From an uncultured Dysgonomonas sp. (GTDB lineage Bacteria > Bacteroidota > Bacteroidia > Bacteroidales > Dysgonomonadaceae): a stretch of DNA of 64,000 nucleotides. How positions within the stretch are numbered: position 1 is the stretch's first letter; each line of letters opens with the position of its first letter. The notes beneath the pieces are model-generated. The model ran no database searches and had not been told where the DNA came from. It saw nothing but the letters and a program-made list of their open reading frames with translations. Positions 62,819-64,000 of the stretch are shown here, one piece after another. Position numbers and translations under genes: made by a program. Where the stretch lies: contig NZ_LT599032.1 in assembly GCF_900079725.1 (NCBI RefSeq), forward strand, positions 3,480,856 through 3,544,855, given 5' to 3'.

Positions 62819-64000
62819 TTAGTTTAACTTGCGGGTATTAGTTTTCTGATTGATATTAATTCCGATACTCTGCTGAAACTCCCTGTACTTCTGTCTGAAC
62901 CAGTTGGTATCACTCACCTCGTCAATGGTAAGTTGCAGACGGTCTTTTTCTGTCGGGTGCGGCTTTATTTCCGCTATGGATCGCTCCGTTTCAAAATTCC
63001 GTTTGTATTCGGCAGAATATAGTTTTCCTTTAAATCCTACCGGCTTCATATCCAGTATCATTTTTGTTAGTTCATCTGAAAATCCTAAATGGTTGCAGAG
63101 ATTTTCGATACGCAGCAATTCTTTGACTTTTGGGAATAAGTCATGGATTTTAGCCAGTTCATCCTTTAGTTTGTCAACAATGGTTTGATGCTCCTTTTGT
63201 ATGGTCTGCATGTCATGCGTTAGCTTGTTGACTTCCTTTGTCAAGTGGTCTTTATCGGTTTTCAGTGCTTCTATCTCCTGTTGCTGCCGTTTGACTTTGG
63301 ATGTACCCACCAATGAGCCTATTCCCTCCATGATAGTAGAACCTACATCGGCGGCTTTACTTTTCAGTTCCTCGGTTTTGAGCTGCCCTTTTACCTGATT
63401 AAGGGTATCTTCGGTATCTTTCAGGTCCAATTCCTTTTGCACTTTGAGTTTATCGGCTTGTTCGTATTGCTCTTTTGCCTCCTGCTCCTGCTGTTTAAGT
63501 TGTTCAATACTTAATCTTTTGGCATCTTCCATAGCAAGAAGTAAACCTATGTTTTCCTGTATATTCTCACATTTAAGGGATTGCTCGCGATAAAATTCTG
63601 TTAAGGTTATATGCCGCGCATCCGAACCTTTTATTCCGCGCTGCAAATCGTACTTTGCCATCGCTTCGGCGTAACCGTCCTGATAGGCTGTCAGTTTATC
63701 CCGCGCCATCACATCATCAGCGCAAAGGCGTGGCTGGTTTGCGTCTTTCTTCCTATACTTCTTTTTTGTTGGTTGCTCGGGCCGCTCCTTATTGGTTTTC
63801 TTTTTTCGCCGTTCTCCCTGAACAATAGGAACAACAGAAGCATGAATGTGGGGCGTAGTTTCATCCATGTGTAGGGTGGCGGCTACCAGATTCTCTTCAC
63901 CGTATGTCTTTTTTAGCCAGTCGATATTATCTCTGCACCATTCATCCAATCGTCCTTCCGATTCAATCCGTTGCATATCTTCCTGACTGCCGGAAAGCAT
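62819..64000 (-). CDS. MobV/Pre-family relaxase (plasmid/transposon mobilization), 5' end outside the window
   Basis: The last 393 residues of a relaxase that would nick the origin of transfer of a mobilizable element; the frame is open at the right edge, so the N-terminal part is missing. The metal-binding motif HMDETTPHIHASVVP (HxDExxPHxH) is visible about 45 residues in, followed by basic stretches (RRKKKTNKERPEQPTKKKYR) and a long coiled-coil (about 155-280). Family members occur on Bacteroides mobilizable units such as Tn4555 and NBU. It indicates an integrated mobilizable element extending to the right. Confidence 0.9.
   Translation of the reverse strand: MLSGSQEDMQRIESEGRLDEWCRDNIDWLKKTYGEENLVAATLHMDETTPHIHASVVPIVQGERRKKKTNKERPEQPTKKKYRKKDANQPRLCADDVMARDKLTAYQDGYAEAMAKYDLQRGIKGSDARHITLTEFYREQSLKCENIQENIGLLLAMEDAKRLSIEQLKQQEQEAKEQYEQADKLKVQKELDLKDTEDTLNQVKGQLKTEELKSKAADVGSTIMEGIGSLVGTSKVKRQQQEIEALKTDKDHLTKEVNKLTHDMQTIQKEHQTIVDKLKDELAKIHDLFPKVKELLRIENLCNHLGFSDELTKMILDMKPVGFKGKLYSAEYKRNFETERSIAEIKPHPTEKDRLQLTIDEVSDTNWFRQKYREFQQSIGININQKTNTRKLN

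Overview
The window looks like a chromosomal segment of a Bacteroidota organism, order Bacteroidales. The support is gene content: paired SusC/SusD outer-membrane uptake systems, an ECF sigma/FecR switch, GldH, a type IX secretion C-terminal domain, a serine-palmitoyltransferase-like enzyme, a RicT-like PSP1 protein, and promoters that fit the Bacteroidota pattern TTTG-N19-TAnnTTTG. A GldH protein together with a CHU_C-type sorting domain points to a T9SS-bearing lineage (Dysgonomonas/Parabacteroides/Porphyromonas-like) rather than Bacteroides itself. That placement is inference; there is no rRNA gene here to test it.

Left part (1-33 kb) is mostly core genome. It starts with an ammonia-forming nitrite reductase module (porin, nrfH, nrfA; nrfA runs off the left edge), a prolyl oligopeptidase lipoprotein and gapA. 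A surface-glycan trio follows (flippase, GT2, LicD), then a conserved minus-strand run rpmB-rpmG-DUF4295-ftsY-rimO-HU-HU/LysM. Next on the plus strand are MBOAT + SGNH-like + two SDR enzymes and two TlpA-like thiol-disulfide lipoproteins. A second minus-strand run goes from a degenerate LytM protein through dxr, rseP, metF, holB and ricT to gldH. A sphingolipid-type acyltransferase, a small T9SS-type secreted protein and an orphan terminase-small-subunit-like HTH protein close this part.

Middle part (33-39.6 kb) holds a MATE transporter, flavodoxin, a HAD phosphatase, a purine-type uptake pair (NCS2 permease + DUF5020 outer-membrane protein), a tRNA-Pro(TGG), and a frameshifted ISAon1/ISL3-type transposase remnant next to the tRNA.

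Right part (39.9-61.8 kb) is one large polysaccharide utilization locus, all on the minus strand. In transcription order it is: ECF sigma, FecR anti-sigma, SusC with an STN signalling domain, SusD, a second SusC, a second SusD with a domain insertion, a GH71/GH99-like secreted enzyme with a C-terminal carbohydrate-binding-type domain, a lipoprotein of uncertain family, and two GH78-type rhamnosidase proteins. The logical reading is that glycan binding at SusC1 signals through FecR to the sigma factor, which turns on uptake and degradation of a rhamnose-containing glycan.

The right edge (61.9-64 kb) is mobile-element debris: a broken GNAT gene, an IS4-type transposase fragment, and a MobV-type relaxase cut by the window end.

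The most unusual non-coding signal is a set of dispersed intergenic repeats. One roughly 95-bp family occurs at four places, and one copy is split by a MITE-like element. There is also a GTAGGGGC-ended inverted-repeat element, a TGTCAT...ATGACA palindromic family, and a short AAAAGTG-type repeat.
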